Source: Aldrovandia affinis
Taxonomy: Eukaryota > Chordata > Actinopteri > Notacanthiformes > Halosauridae
Length of the DNA: 64,000 bases
Assembly (NCBI GenBank): GCA_029706075.1
Contig: JAINUG010000110.1
Location: forward strand, 1,831,679 to 1,895,678
Direction of reading: 5' to 3'
Under the pieces are notes generated by a model, which was given only the letters and a program-made list of their open reading frames with translations, was not told the origin of the DNA and ran no database searches. This document shows positions 63,932 through 64,000 of this stretch, piece by piece. Position 1 is the first letter of the stretch; each line of letters begins with the position of its first letter. The translations under genes and the position numbers were made by a program.

Positions 63932-64000
63932 CACTTTCTCTCTGTTTTTAACTTGGTGTCACAAATAATAAACAGCCTTTAGAATTATTCATAATCAGGA

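Overview
The window is vertebrate nuclear DNA, almost certainly from a ray-finned (teleost-type) fish. The evidence is compact GT-AG introns around a conserved vertebrate gene and a dense load of fish-style repeats: tRNA-derived and 5S-rRNA-derived SINEs, an L2/CR1-type LINE fragment, and remnants of Tc1/mariner, hAT and Harbinger DNA transposons. Species cannot be read from the sequence. I see no bacterial-type features and no CRISPR array.

One gene dominates. Fifteen minus-strand coding exons, all with canonical splice sites and compatible phases, encode the C-terminal 488 residues of cGMP-dependent protein kinase 1 (prkg1). This runs from the last part of the first cyclic-nucleotide-binding domain, through the second cGMP-binding domain and the whole kinase domain, to the stop codon at 4303-4305. 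The exon lengths sum to exactly the residues expected for positions 184-671 of human PKG I-alpha, with no length difference. The 5' exons (leucine zipper, autoinhibitory segment, most of the first cGMP site) are not in the window and should lie beyond 64000. Whether this is the prkg1a or prkg1b copy is not decidable here.

Layout from left to right: 1-2454 has no recognisable gene; 2455-4302 is a probable long 3' UTR; 4303-5794 holds the last four exons; 5795-7605 is an intron with a near-perfect 83-nt hairpin and a 1.25-kb hAT-like element; 7606-9537 holds four kinase exons; 12593-12689 is the glycine-loop exon; 24511-24585, 31518-31583, 39030-39124 and 40515-40592 make up most of the second cGMP site; 48382-48445 and 55101-55206 are the most 5' exons present. 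Everything between is intron, largely made of mobile-element debris, microsatellites and a few GC/CpG-rich blocks.

I did not find a clearly new biological system. The points most worth a second look are the hairpin just upstream of a kinase-exon acceptor, a microsatellite that serves as a splice-acceptor pyrimidine tract, an unidentified acidic minus-strand reading frame at 32103-32588 that could be a nested gene or alternative last exon, a Harbinger element keeping only its Myb-like gene, a MITE inserted inside a SINE promoter, and a CpG-rich block ahead of the first kinase-domain exon.
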